Below, piece after piece: positions 1-7,076 of a stretch of DNA of 45,142 bases. Made by a program: the position numbers and the translations under genes. How positions within the stretch are numbered: position 1 is the stretch's first letter; the number at the start of each line of letters is the position of its first letter. Under the pieces are notes generated by a model that saw nothing but the letters and a program-made list of their open reading frames with translations, was not told the DNA's origin and did no database searches. The stretch spans positions 1-45,142 of the forward strand of contig JAKUPT010000019.1 in NCBI GenBank assembly GCA_022450595.1, written 5' to 3'. This stretch comes from Bdellovibrionales bacterium (lineage in GTDB: Bacteria > Bdellovibrionota > Bdellovibrionia > Bdellovibrionales > UBA1609).

Positions 1-1
1 G

Positions 2-136
2 ACCCCATTAAATACTGCTGAATGTCGGCTTATCTGTTATGAGCTTGGAGCTTAATAGTACATTCCAAAGCCCTTTCACTTAAAAGAACTACTTATTCGT
101 ATTCAACATGTTATAGAAAATCATGCGCCAAAGAGA
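2..136 (+). pseudogene. Response regulator receiver domain remnant with two in-frame stops
   Basis: Reading codons from base 2, in the same frame as the ORF at 137, gives the end of a CheY-like receiver domain. The text runs '...CYELGA', then TAA TAG at 53-58, then 'YIPKPFHLKELLIRIQ'. The lysine of KPF is the conserved switch lysine, and the spacing between GA and Y is exactly that of the usual GA-x-x-Y-x-x-KPF motif, so the two stops replace the usual Asn/Asp-Asp/Glu pair. The gene starts upstream of the window. Seen directly: the frame and both stops. Inference: the receiver is inactivated, or the two stops arose from a one-base insertion and a one-base deletion (ancestral GCTAATGAGTAC would give GANEY). 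A sequencing error is the main alternative. Confidence 0.7.
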
Positions 137-430
137 ATGTATGAGTTAAAGAGTCTGACTATAGACTTTCAACAAATGAGTCTGATTTTAAAAAATGGTG
201 AAAAAAAACAACTCGGACTAAAAGATTTTAAAGTCTTACAACTTTTAATTGATAAAAGCCCTGAGGTTTTAAGCCGTGATGAAATTTTAAATAAAGTTTG
301 GGGTGAAGACCAATTTCCTACATCCAGAACTGTAGATAATTGTATTTTAAGACTTAGGCAGGCCCTAGGGGGCGATTACATAAAGTCCATCAGAGCCGTT
401 GGGTACCAATGGCAGGAAGAGAGTGAGTGA
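137..430 (+). CDS. OmpR/PhoB-type winged-helix DNA-binding domain (C-terminal part of a broken response regulator)
   Basis: The 97-residue ORF is a complete Trans_reg_C winged helix: 'KDFKVLQLLIDK', then 'LSRDEILNKVWG', then 'SRTVDNCILRLRQAL', and the terminal wing 'IRAVGYQW'. These match the usual family signature for DNA-binding response regulators. The preceding codons are in the same frame and encode a receiver domain cut by two stops, so this is most likely the 3' half of one gene. It could still be made as a free DNA-binding domain from ATG 137, but only a weak purine stretch (AAAGAGA) precedes that codon. Its stop overlaps the hemE start as TGATG, so it is translationally coupled to the haem genes and may have regulated them. 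That role is inference. Confidence 0.75.
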   Translation: MYELKSLTIDFQQMSLILKNGEKKQLGLKDFKVLQLLIDKSPEVLSRDEILNKVWGEDQFPTSRTVDNCILRLRQALGGDYIKSIRAVGYQWQEESE

Positions 431-1467
431 TGTCGAATTTATTATTTAAAAACGCCTTAAGTGGTGTGGAGCAAAAAGTTCCTCCCGTTTGGTTTATGAG
501 GCAGGCTGGTCGCTATCATAGTCACTATCAAAATTTAAAAAAATCTTACACTTTTGTGGAACTTTGTAAAAATCCTGAACTGGCAGCTCAAGTGGCTTTA
601 GGCCCTGTTGAAGAGTTTGATTTTGATGTTTCAATTTTATTTTCTGATATTCTATACCCACTTGAGGCCTTAGGTATGGGGCTTGATTATAATCCCGGGC
701 CTCAATTGAGCTGGCATTTAGACTCTAGTAATTTTAAAAACCTCAATCACCAACCAAGTGCCGAAGAGTTTATGAGTTTTCAAAAGCAAGCGATGCTTGC
801 CACTCGAGAGCTCCTTCCAAAAGACAAATCACTTATTGGCTTTGTCGGTGGACCTTGGACGCTTTTTACTTATGCTGTTGAAGGCAGCCATAAAACACGC
901 CTTAAAAAGGTTAAAGAAAACTTATTCTTATTTGAGAAGTTTGCAAAGTTAATCACTCCTTTTTTAATTGAAAACATTCAGCTACAGCTTGAAGGTGGGG
1001 CGGAGGTTGTGATGATATTTGATACCGCTGCAGGGGATGTGAGCCCTGAAATCTTTCAAAGTCTAATACAGCCACAGATTGAGATTTTATTTGAGGCCTT
1101 TCCAAGAACATTGGGCTACTACTCTCAAAAAACTCAACTTCATACCATTAAGCCATTGATTAATAATAGTAAAGCTGCAGGCTTTGGCTTTGATCATAGT
1201 TGGCAATTGCCAGAAATGTTTGAGTATAAAAATAAAAATCAATTAAACTTTTTTGTTCAAGGTAACTTTGATCAAACAATGCTTTATTTAAATTTTGACG
1301 ACTTTAAAAAGGTCTTAGATGACTATTTAACAAAATTTAAAAAATTATCACCGGCTCAAAGAGCCGGATGGGTTTGTGGCCTTGGACATGGAGTCTTGCC
1401 TGAAACTCCTGAAAAAAATGTTAAATATTTTGTCGAAAGAGTAAGAGAGGTGTTTTCTAATGATTGA
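430..1467 (+). CDS. hemE: Uroporphyrinogen decarboxylase
   Basis: HemE decarboxylates the four acetate side chains of uroporphyrinogen III to give coproporphyrinogen III in the cytoplasm. The protein has the family N-terminal signature 'PPVWFMRQAGRY', the 'FSDIL' segment with the catalytic-site Asp, 'GGPWTLFTYAVEG', and the C-terminal 'GLGHGVLPETP'. Its length of about 345 residues is normal. The track starts at a GTG (427), but ATG 430 is preferred: it overlaps the upstream stop (TGATG) and AGGAAG lies a suitable distance upstream. The 3' end overlaps hemN by 8 bases. It is first in a hemE-hemN-hemH run covering the last steps to haem except protoporphyrinogen oxidation. Confidence 0.97.
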   Translation: MSNLLFKNALSGVEQKVPPVWFMRQAGRYHSHYQNLKKSYTFVELCKNPELAAQVALGPVEEFDFDVSILFSDILYPLEALGMGLDYNPGPQLSWHLDSSNFKNLNHQPSAEEFMSFQKQAMLATRELLPKDKSLIGFVGGPWTLFTYAVEGSHKTRLKKVKENLFLFEKFAKLITPFLIENIQLQLEGGAEVVMIFDTAAGDVSPEIFQSLIQPQIEILFEAFPRTLGYYSQKTQLHTIKPLINNSKAAGFGFDHSWQLPEMFEYKNKNQLNFFVQGNFDQTMLYLNFDDFKKVLDDYLTKFKKLSPAQRAGWVCGLGHGVLPETPEKNVKYFVERVREVFSND

Positions 1468-2812
1468 TTCTAAACTGCTTGAAAAATATGACGTTCCTTG
1501 CCCTAGATACACGAGTTACCCAACAGTGCCTTATTGGAATGATAGCCCCACTGAAGGTGAGTGGATTGCTAGCTTAAATAGAGCTTTTGACAAAAAAAAT
1601 GCAAGTTGGTCTTTATATATCCATATCCCTTTTTGTGAAACTTTGTGCACCTACTGTGGCTGTAACACAATTATTACTAAAGCACATTCCCGTGAGGATG
1701 AGTACTGTGAGTTGCTTTTAAAAGAGTGGAGCAATTATAAAGAAAAAGTCCCTTCCATTAAAAATGCACCTATTCGCCAGATCCATTTAGGCGGAGGTAC
1801 TCCTACCTTTTTATCTGCTGAAAATTTAAAACGTGTTTTAAAACCAATACTTGATGAGGTGCCAAAAGCAAATGAACATTTTGAGGCAAGTATTGAAGTG
1901 GATCCACGCAGAACTAGGTATGATCAGATCAAAGCATTAAGAGAGATCGGATTTAATCGCATTAGTCTTGGAGTTCAAGACTTCAATTTTGAGGTGCAAA
2001 AATTAGTAAACAGAATTCAGCCCTTTGATATCACTAAAAACATCACAGATCAGTGCCGAGATCTTGGATATGAAAGTATTAATTTTGATTTAATCTATGG
2101 TCTTCCCAGACAAACTATGGAAAGAATGAAGCACACAGTTGAAAAAACTTTAGAGCTTCGTCCAGATCGTATTGCGCTCTATAGCTTGGCTATAGTGCCA
2201 TGGATAAAACCTGCCCAACGAATATTCAAAGACGAGGATTTGCCAGAGCCAGCCGATAAACGCGCTTTGTATGAATATTCTAGAGAAGAATTAATTAAAA
2301 ATGGCTATATTGAAATTGGTATGGATCACTTTGCACTCCCAACAGACAGTATGGCTAAGGCTATGGAGACGGGTGAGCTTCATAGAAACTTTATGGGCTA
2401 TATGGACTTTAGAACTGACGTTTTGCTTGGTTTAGGTGTGAGCTCAATTTCTGAAACTCCCGACTGTTTTCATCAAAATGAAAAGGTTTTCCCTGTTTAT
2501 AAAAAAAGAGTGAATACAGGAGAAGTTCCGACACTTAGAGGTCATAAGCTGACAGAAGATGATCAATTTTACCGGGAACAAATTTTAAAATTTATGACTC
2601 AGTTTCAAGTCGAACTACACAATGATCAACAAAAAGTAGATGTTGAATCCTTTTTAAAAGAATTGATTGCAGATGAACTCATTTATTTTGATGATCTTAC
2701 AATGAAGGTCAGTGAAAAAGGTAAACCCTTTTTAAGAAATGCTTGCATGGCTTTAGATAAAAGACTTAGAGAGGACAAGCCTAAGTCAAAAGTATTTTCA
2801 CAGTCAGTATAA
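1460..2812 (+). CDS. hemN: Oxygen-independent coproporphyrinogen III dehydrogenase (radical SAM)
   Basis: HemN converts coproporphyrinogen III to protoporphyrinogen IX without oxygen, using a [4Fe-4S] cluster and S-adenosylmethionine. The cluster motif is visible as 'CETLCTYCGC' (C59, C63, C66, plus the extra C68 typical of HemN). It is followed by the glycine-rich SAM-binding 'HLGGGTPTFL' and by 'EVDPRRT' and 'SLGVQDF'. The N-terminal 'YDVPCPRYTSYPT' distinguishes true HemN from HemW-type relatives. The length of 450 residues is normal. The start overlaps the end of hemE by 8 bases. The anaerobic-type enzyme implies that haem can be made at low oxygen; whether an aerobic HemF also exists cannot be told from this window. 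Confidence 0.96.
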   Translation: MIDSKLLEKYDVPCPRYTSYPTVPYWNDSPTEGEWIASLNRAFDKKNASWSLYIHIPFCETLCTYCGCNTIITKAHSREDEYCELLLKEWSNYKEKVPSIKNAPIRQIHLGGGTPTFLSAENLKRVLKPILDEVPKANEHFEASIEVDPRRTRYDQIKALREIGFNRISLGVQDFNFEVQKLVNRIQPFDITKNITDQCRDLGYESINFDLIYGLPRQTMERMKHTVEKTLELRPDRIALYSLAIVPWIKPAQRIFKDEDLPEPADKRALYEYSREELIKNGYIEIGMDHFALPTDSMAKAMETGELHRNFMGYMDFRTDVLLGLGVSSISETPDCFHQNEKVFPVYKKRVNTGEVPTLRGHKLTEDDQFYREQILKFMTQFQVELHNDQQKVDVESFLKELIADELIYFDDLTMKVSEKGKPFLRNACMALDKRLREDKPKSKVFSQSV

Positions 2813-2822
2813 GGAAGGTCCA

Positions 2823-3836
2823 TTGAAAAAAGCGCTGTTGTTTGTAAACCTAGGAACGCCAAGCTCTCCTAATGTGAAAGATGTTAGAAGGTACTTAAGA
2901 CAGTTTTTAACCGATCCCTATGTTATAAGCATTCCCGTATTGTTTAGATACATGTTGGTCTACGGAATCATTGCTCCATTTAGAGGGCCTAAGTCGGCTC
3001 ACGCTTACCAGACAATTTGGGACAATGAAAAAGGCTCACCTCTACTTTTTTACTCGATTGAGTTTTTAGAAAAATTTAAAAAGCTTTCCCACGAATACGA
3101 TCACGTTGATCTGGCTATGCGCTATGGTGAGCCTTCAATAAAGTCTGCTATTGAGAGAGTTAATCATTCTGGAGTAAAAAAATTAAGCTTGTTTAACTTA
3201 TATCCTCAGTATGCAGAGTCGACGACAAAAACAGCTGTAGATGAAGTGGTAAAATATCTTAATCCAGACATAGAATTAGAGTATTTACCATATTTTTATT
3301 CAAACTCAGAATATTTAAATAGCATGACTAAAAGTTTAGAAAGTTATCAGGGGTTTGATCACACTTTATTTAGTTATCATGGTCTGCCAGAGTCTCACAT
3401 TCAAAAGTTAGATCAAACAGGAAAGTGTTTAACCAGTAAATGTTGCGAAGCTCTTGATAATACAAGGCTTGATTATTGTTACCGTGCACAGTGTTTTCAT
3501 ACTACAAAACTTATAGCTGAGCGTCTTCAAATAAAAAAATGGAGTTACAGTTTTCAATCTAGGTTTGGTAAAAAATGGATTAAACCATTCACAGATATTG
3601 AAGTTGAAAGGCTTGCAAAAGAGGGAGTTAAACGCCTTCTTGTCGTGAGTCCTGCATTTGTAACAGACTGTTTAGAAACACTTGAAGAGCTTCACATTGG
3701 ATTGAAAGAAAGTTTTCTCCAGGCCGGAGGAGTTGAGCTTAAAGTGGTTCCATGTTTAAATGCCAATGATGATTGGGTAGAGGCTTGTTTAAAAATAACT
3801 CAAGATGATGCTTTATGGAGGCATTTACATGTTTGA
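2823..3836 (+). CDS. hemH: Ferrochelatase with internal cysteine cluster
   Basis: HemH inserts ferrous iron into the porphyrin, the final haem step. Seen: the N-terminal 'LLFVNLGTPSSP', the conserved 'SYHGLPESH' containing the catalytic-site His186, and 'FQSRFGKKWIKPFTD' near the C-terminus. Length is 337 residues. The start is TTG, supported by GGAAGG just upstream and by the position of the family N-terminus. Between residues 202 and 224 there are five cysteines (C202, C207, C208, C219, C224). Established knowledge: Myxococcus and Bdellovibrio ferrochelatases bind a [2Fe-2S] cluster through four cysteines in an internal segment of about 20 residues, and this fits that class. The 3' end overlaps the Hpt gene by 8 bases. 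Confidence 0.96.
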   Translation: MKKALLFVNLGTPSSPNVKDVRRYLRQFLTDPYVISIPVLFRYMLVYGIIAPFRGPKSAHAYQTIWDNEKGSPLLFYSIEFLEKFKKLSHEYDHVDLAMRYGEPSIKSAIERVNHSGVKKLSLFNLYPQYAESTTKTAVDEVVKYLNPDIELEYLPYFYSNSEYLNSMTKSLESYQGFDHTLFSYHGLPESHIQKLDQTGKCLTSKCCEALDNTRLDYCYRAQCFHTTKLIAERLQIKKWSYSFQSRFGKKWIKPFTDIEVERLAKEGVKRLLVVSPAFVTDCLETLEELHIGLKESFLQAGGVELKVVPCLNANDDWVEACLKITQDDALWRHLHV

Positions 3837-4164
3837 TAAAAAGCAGCTTTTAAAACTGGTTGATCATGACAAAGAGCTACTTCTTTCAATCATAGAAATA
3901 TTTAAAACGGAATGGCCTGATGCCATAGACGGAATAGATTCTCATCTCCAGAAGTCTGAAGCAGAGGAGGCTGAAAAGCTTGCTCATAAACTTAAAGGCA
4001 ATTTAAAAAACTTTTATGCCGAAGAGTGTATTGATATAGCCCAAGACTTAGAGACGGCCTGTCGCAATAATGATTCACAGGCAGCAATGCGAAAGTTAGA
4101 GAAGTTAAAACCACTTTGTAAGAAACTTGAAAATGAATTAACAATTAGTGCTGATGAAATATAA
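3829..4164 (+). CDS. Hpt-domain phosphotransfer protein
   Basis: A stand-alone histidine phosphotransfer domain of 111 residues. The phosphorylated histidine is H53 in 'LAHKLKGNLKNF', which matches the usual AHxLKGxxxxxG motif except that the last glycine is not kept. The rest is predicted helical, as expected for the four-helix bundle. The track starts at 3805, but ATG 3829 is preferred because GGAGG lies 7 bases upstream; the longer start would overlap hemH much more. In phosphorelays such proteins pass phosphate between receiver domains. No histidine kinase is present here, and the only receiver nearby is the broken one at the window start. Its partners therefore lie elsewhere. It is convergent with the TPM gene, overlapping its end by about 20 bases. 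Confidence 0.85.
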   Translation: MFDKKQLLKLVDHDKELLLSIIEIFKTEWPDAIDGIDSHLQKSEAEEAEKLAHKLKGNLKNFYAEECIDIAQDLETACRNNDSQAAMRKLEKLKPLCKKLENELTISADEI

Positions 4165-4801
4165 CTACATTTTTAATTTCATTTTGATTGTTTTCTGATT
4201 TTGGAAAGTGCTCTTCAAGAGGTTTGCTAGCATCTAAAAGTGCTTGTTTTAGACCTTCAAAAAACTCACCGGCTTTAATCTTATCAATAAATTTATCTAC
4301 AATAATTTGCCAAGTATCTGGTGGGAGTTTTTGTGCAATAGCTTTGTCGGCTAAAATTTCTACTTGATGCTCTAACAAAGAAACATAAATAAGAACACCC
4401 GTTTGAAACTGAGTTTGTTCTGTTATGTTGTGGTAGAAACTAAGCATAGCTTTTTCGTCAACACACTTTTTTTGATATATTTTAGGAATAACAAAGCGAA
4501 TCCATTTTTCAGATTTACCAAATATTAGGGCAAGAATTGGAGCTGCAAGCAATGAGTATATATATGAGTCCATCGATAAATCAGTGTACATATACAAAAG
4601 GCTGTCAATAATCAGAACAATAATGATTGCAACACTTAGGTTGAAGTAAAATAAAAAGGGTGTTTCTGTAGATTTATTAGCAATAACAGGTAAAATTTCA
4701 CCATTGGTTTTGCTCTCAACTTGTTTAATCAGGTCAATGATTTCTTGTTGTTGTTCGTTTGTTAAATAGGGTTTTGCCCATTTTGGCATTTGCTTTTTCA
4801 T
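4145..4801 (-). CDS. TPM-domain membrane protein
   Basis: A protein of 218 residues whose N-terminal 'IIDLIKQVESKTNGEILPVI' begins a TPM-type domain. Two hydrophobic segments follow (about residues 50-67 and 80-95), so it should sit in the inner membrane, and the rest of the TPM fold ('TGVLIYVSLLEHQVEILAD') comes after them. The C-terminus is short and charged. ATG 4801 overlaps the stop of the upstream gene (TAATG), with GGAGG about 7 bases upstream; the track's TTG at 4807 is rejected. It is the third gene of a lemA-TPM-TPM operon, an arrangement common in Proteobacteria. Biochemical role unknown; some TPM proteins have been reported as phosphatases or in photosystem II repair, neither of which can be inferred here. 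Confidence 0.82.
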   Translation of the reverse strand: MKKQMPKWAKPYLTNEQQQEIIDLIKQVESKTNGEILPVIANKSTETPFLFYFNLSVAIIIVLIIDSLLYMYTDLSMDSYIYSLLAAPILALIFGKSEKWIRFVIPKIYQKKCVDEKAMLSFYHNITEQTQFQTGVLIYVSLLEHQVEILADKAIAQKLPPDTWQIIVDKFIDKIKAGEFFEGLKQALLDASKPLEEHFPKSENNQNEIKNVVIFHQH

Positions 4802-5502
4802 TACCAACCTCCTGAGGCGCCGCCGCCAGAAAATCCGCCGCCACCGCCGGAAAAGCCTCCGCCTCCACGGCCACCAAATCCACCTCGGCCTCCTCCAAGA
4901 AGCATTCCAAAGATAAATAGGCGAGGATTAAAAATAAAGACCATAAGTCCTATAAGCAAAAATATAATATCAAAGATTGAACTAGAAGATGTTCTTCGTT
5001 TTTCACTAGATAAATTTGGAGTTCTCTGTTTGAGGTTTAGGTTGGGGGCAGCTCTTTTTAACAGGGCAATTGTAGCCAAATAAATACCATCACTAAATTG
5101 CCCTTTTTTAAAGTAAGGGGTCATGATTTTATCAATAGCTCTGTTTGCGATAATATCAGGAATATCGCCTTCAAGTCCTTGCCCCACATCAATACGAATT
5201 TTTCGTTCTTTTTTAGCGATAAATATAAGCAAGCCATTGTCTTCTTTTTCAGTACCTAGTTGCCACTGTTCGGCTGTTTTAAATGAAGCATCAAAAAGAC
5301 TTGATCCGTTTAAACTCTCAACAGTTAAAATAGCAAACTGTGGTCCTCCTGAGTTGTGTACCTGCATAAGTAATTGATTGAGTCTTTGAGCTTCGGCTGG
5401 TTTTAACATCCCAGCCTGGTCCATTACAGGACGACTCAGTGTTGGAGGTTCAAAGTTTGCAAAGCTAACAATACTGAAAAAGAGAAGGTTTAATAAAATC
5501 AT
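4801..5502 (-). CDS. Exported TPM-domain protein with Gly-rich C-terminus (YgcG-like)
   Basis: A protein of 233 residues. An N-terminal signal segment ('LLFFSIVSFA') is followed by a periplasmic TPM domain: 'VMDQAGMLKP', then 'ILTVESLNG', then 'KEDNGLLIFIAKKERKIRIDVG' in shortened form, then 'GLEGDIPD'. After a membrane segment (about residues 180-200) the protein ends in a strongly Gly-rich tail with Ser, Phe and Arg and a final Trp ('GGASGGW'). This is the usual YgcG architecture. It lies between lemA (3-base gap) and the second TPM gene (TAATG overlap), so the three are co-translated. The ORF called on the opposite strand at 4790-5083 is the Pro-rich shadow of this Gly-rich tail. Confidence 0.87.
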   Translation of the reverse strand: MILLNLLFFSIVSFANFEPPTLSRPVMDQAGMLKPAEAQRLNQLLMQVHNSGGPQFAILTVESLNGSSLFDASFKTAEQWQLGTEKEDNGLLIFIAKKERKIRIDVGQGLEGDIPDIIANRAIDKIMTPYFKKGQFSDGIYLATIALLKRAAPNLNLKQRTPNLSSEKRRTSSSSIFDIIFLLIGLMVFIFNPRLFIFGMLLGGGRGGFGGRGGGGFSGGGGGFSGGGASGGW

Positions 5503-5505
5503 CGT

Positions 5506-6090
5506 TTAGAAATCAACCTTTGGTGTTTGTTCAATGGTCTCTTGTTCAGCTTCTGACACATCCCACTGAGGCATCTTTTCATAACTGTACAATAAAGAGT
5601 TGGTCCAACTAGTAGGAGGGACTGTGATGAGGTTGTTGTGCTGTTTGATCGCCTCAATGTAACGTTGTCTGGCAACAGTAATACGGTTTTCTGTTCCTTC
5701 CAGCTGCGCTTGTAATTCTAAAAAGTTTTGATTGGCTTTAAGGTCAGGATATCTCTCTGAAACCATTAAAAGGCGACCAAGAGCTTGCGACAGACCTGAT
5801 TGGGCCTTTTGATACTTTTGTAACTGTTCTGGGGTAGCCTTTGAAGGGTCAATATTCATTGATGTGGCCTGAGCTCTGGCTGAAGTGACTGACTCAAGAG
5901 TTTCTTTTTCATGAGAGGCATAACCTTTAACGGTTTTAACTAAATTAGGGACTAAATCTGCACGTCTTTTATATTGGTTGGTAATTTCTGCAAGTGCTGC
6001 CTCAACATTGTTTTTTGACTGAGGAAGTGACTGAACTCCACATCCAGTTAAATAAAGTGACATTAATATAACAGCAAATATTAATCGCAT
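5506..6090 (-). CDS. lemA: LemA family lipoprotein
   Basis: A protein of 194 residues with a lipoprotein signal ('SLYLTGCG', lipid Cys at residue 17) and the LemA core: 'YKRRADLVPNLVKTVKGYASHE', 'SVTSARAQA', 'ALGRLLMVSERYPDLKANQNF' and 'ENRITVARQRYIEAI' (shortened quotations of a continuous helical domain). LemA proteins form an antiparallel helical bundle of unknown biochemical role and are usually encoded next to TPM-domain proteins, as here. A good ribosome site (AAGGAGA) precedes ATG 6090. First of three co-directed genes with almost no spacing. Confidence 0.92.
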   Translation of the reverse strand: MRLIFAVILMSLYLTGCGVQSLPQSKNNVEAALAEITNQYKRRADLVPNLVKTVKGYASHEKETLESVTSARAQATSMNIDPSKATPEQLQKYQKAQSGLSQALGRLLMVSERYPDLKANQNFLELQAQLEGTENRITVARQRYIEAIKQHNNLITVPPTSWTNSLLYSYEKMPQWDVSEAEQETIEQTPKVDF

Positions 6091-6137
6091 ATAGTTCTCC
6101 TTGTGTAATTATATTATGGTGATAGAGCTTTAGTTGG

Positions 6138-6962
6138 TCAAGGTGACTGGCAGCTATCAGATGAAATACATTGGCTTGGAACAAATTGTCCGCCCAAACT
6201 GTAGTTATTGGTATGGCTAATGAAGCCGTAAATCTCACCATTTGATATTACTGGAGCTCCAGAGTCGCCTCCCAATATCAAGCAGCGACCAAGTTCATAT
6301 GTAAAATCTGAAGATTTACTTAAAACGTCACAATTTTGTTTTTTGACTGTAAATAAAGACCCACTGTCTCTTCTTAAAGTGTAAAGATGAGCCAGCTTAG
6401 GCAGTTGAGTGCTATTAGTGATTTCAAGGTCAGCGAATAAATACTGATGAATAGTAAACTTCATGATGTCTAAAGAGAATAAATCTTCTGGGTTATAGAA
6501 ATTCCAGTCAGGTTCAGCCAATTGAACTTTTAGGGTGTCGTCGAGCTCTTTGTTGTAAATATATAAGTAATGGCTCCTAGATTGATATGTGTAGTTGTTT
6601 AGTTCTGGATACTGTTTTTTAAAACTTACGATATCAGCTTCTTTATGAGAGCAATGGCCAGAAGTATAAAGTTCAAACATATTGTTGTCTTTGTTTTTCA
6701 CCACAGAAGAATTGCAGGTTTTAAAGGCCTGATATGTATTAGGATTAAGGTTAGGATTAAGAGTTTTAAACTTATAAACCGTAACAAATAGAGCTAAACT
6801 TTCAGGGCAGTCATTACTTGGACAGACAATTTTAACTTTATTTAGATCTATTTTATCAGATAAAGCTTCGGGGTCTTTAACAAATGTTTTTGTCTGATGG
6901 CGACTCCCAGGTGAGCACCCCAGCATCAGGGCTAAAATTACAGTAAAAAATACATATTGCAT
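6138..6962 (-). CDS. Trypsin-like serine protease, putative lipoprotein
   Basis: A protein of 274 residues with a lipoprotein signal ('LALMLGCS', Cys16). The catalytic serine is clear: S234 in 'GGDSGAPV', the GDSGxP signature of the chymotrypsin (S1) fold. The probable catalytic His is H103 in 'LYTSGHCSH', where the Cys next to His is usual for this fold. The probable Asp is D165 in 'FSLDIMKF'. The order His-Asp-Ser and the spacing fit S1 proteases. Several extra cysteines (residues 47, 52, 83, 211, 227) could form disulfides. It would be anchored on the periplasmic or outer face of a membrane. The substrate is unknown. It lies 47 bases upstream of lemA on the same strand but is not clearly part of that operon. 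Confidence 0.78.
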   Translation of the reverse strand: MQYVFFTVILALMLGCSPGSRHQTKTFVKDPEALSDKIDLNKVKIVCPSNDCPESLALFVTVYKFKTLNPNLNPNTYQAFKTCNSSVVKNKDNNMFELYTSGHCSHKEADIVSFKKQYPELNNYTYQSRSHYLYIYNKELDDTLKVQLAEPDWNFYNPEDLFSLDIMKFTIHQYLFADLEITNSTQLPKLAHLYTLRRDSGSLFTVKKQNCDVLSKSSDFTYELGRCLILGGDSGAPVISNGEIYGFISHTNNYSLGGQFVPSQCISSDSCQSP

Positions 6963-7076
6963 GGGCTTATATTTAAGAGAAATGCAGTGTTGGTCAATTA
7001 AAAAGATTTCATTTGTAAGGGGGTCACTTGGTCAGAGGTGTAATATCGGCTAATTTATCACTCATCTGGAGGGGTT

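Noticed and set aside
4790-5083. Plus-strand ORF rich in proline
   Set aside because: It is the mirror of the Gly-rich tail of the TPM protein on the minus strand; no ribosome site or family features.
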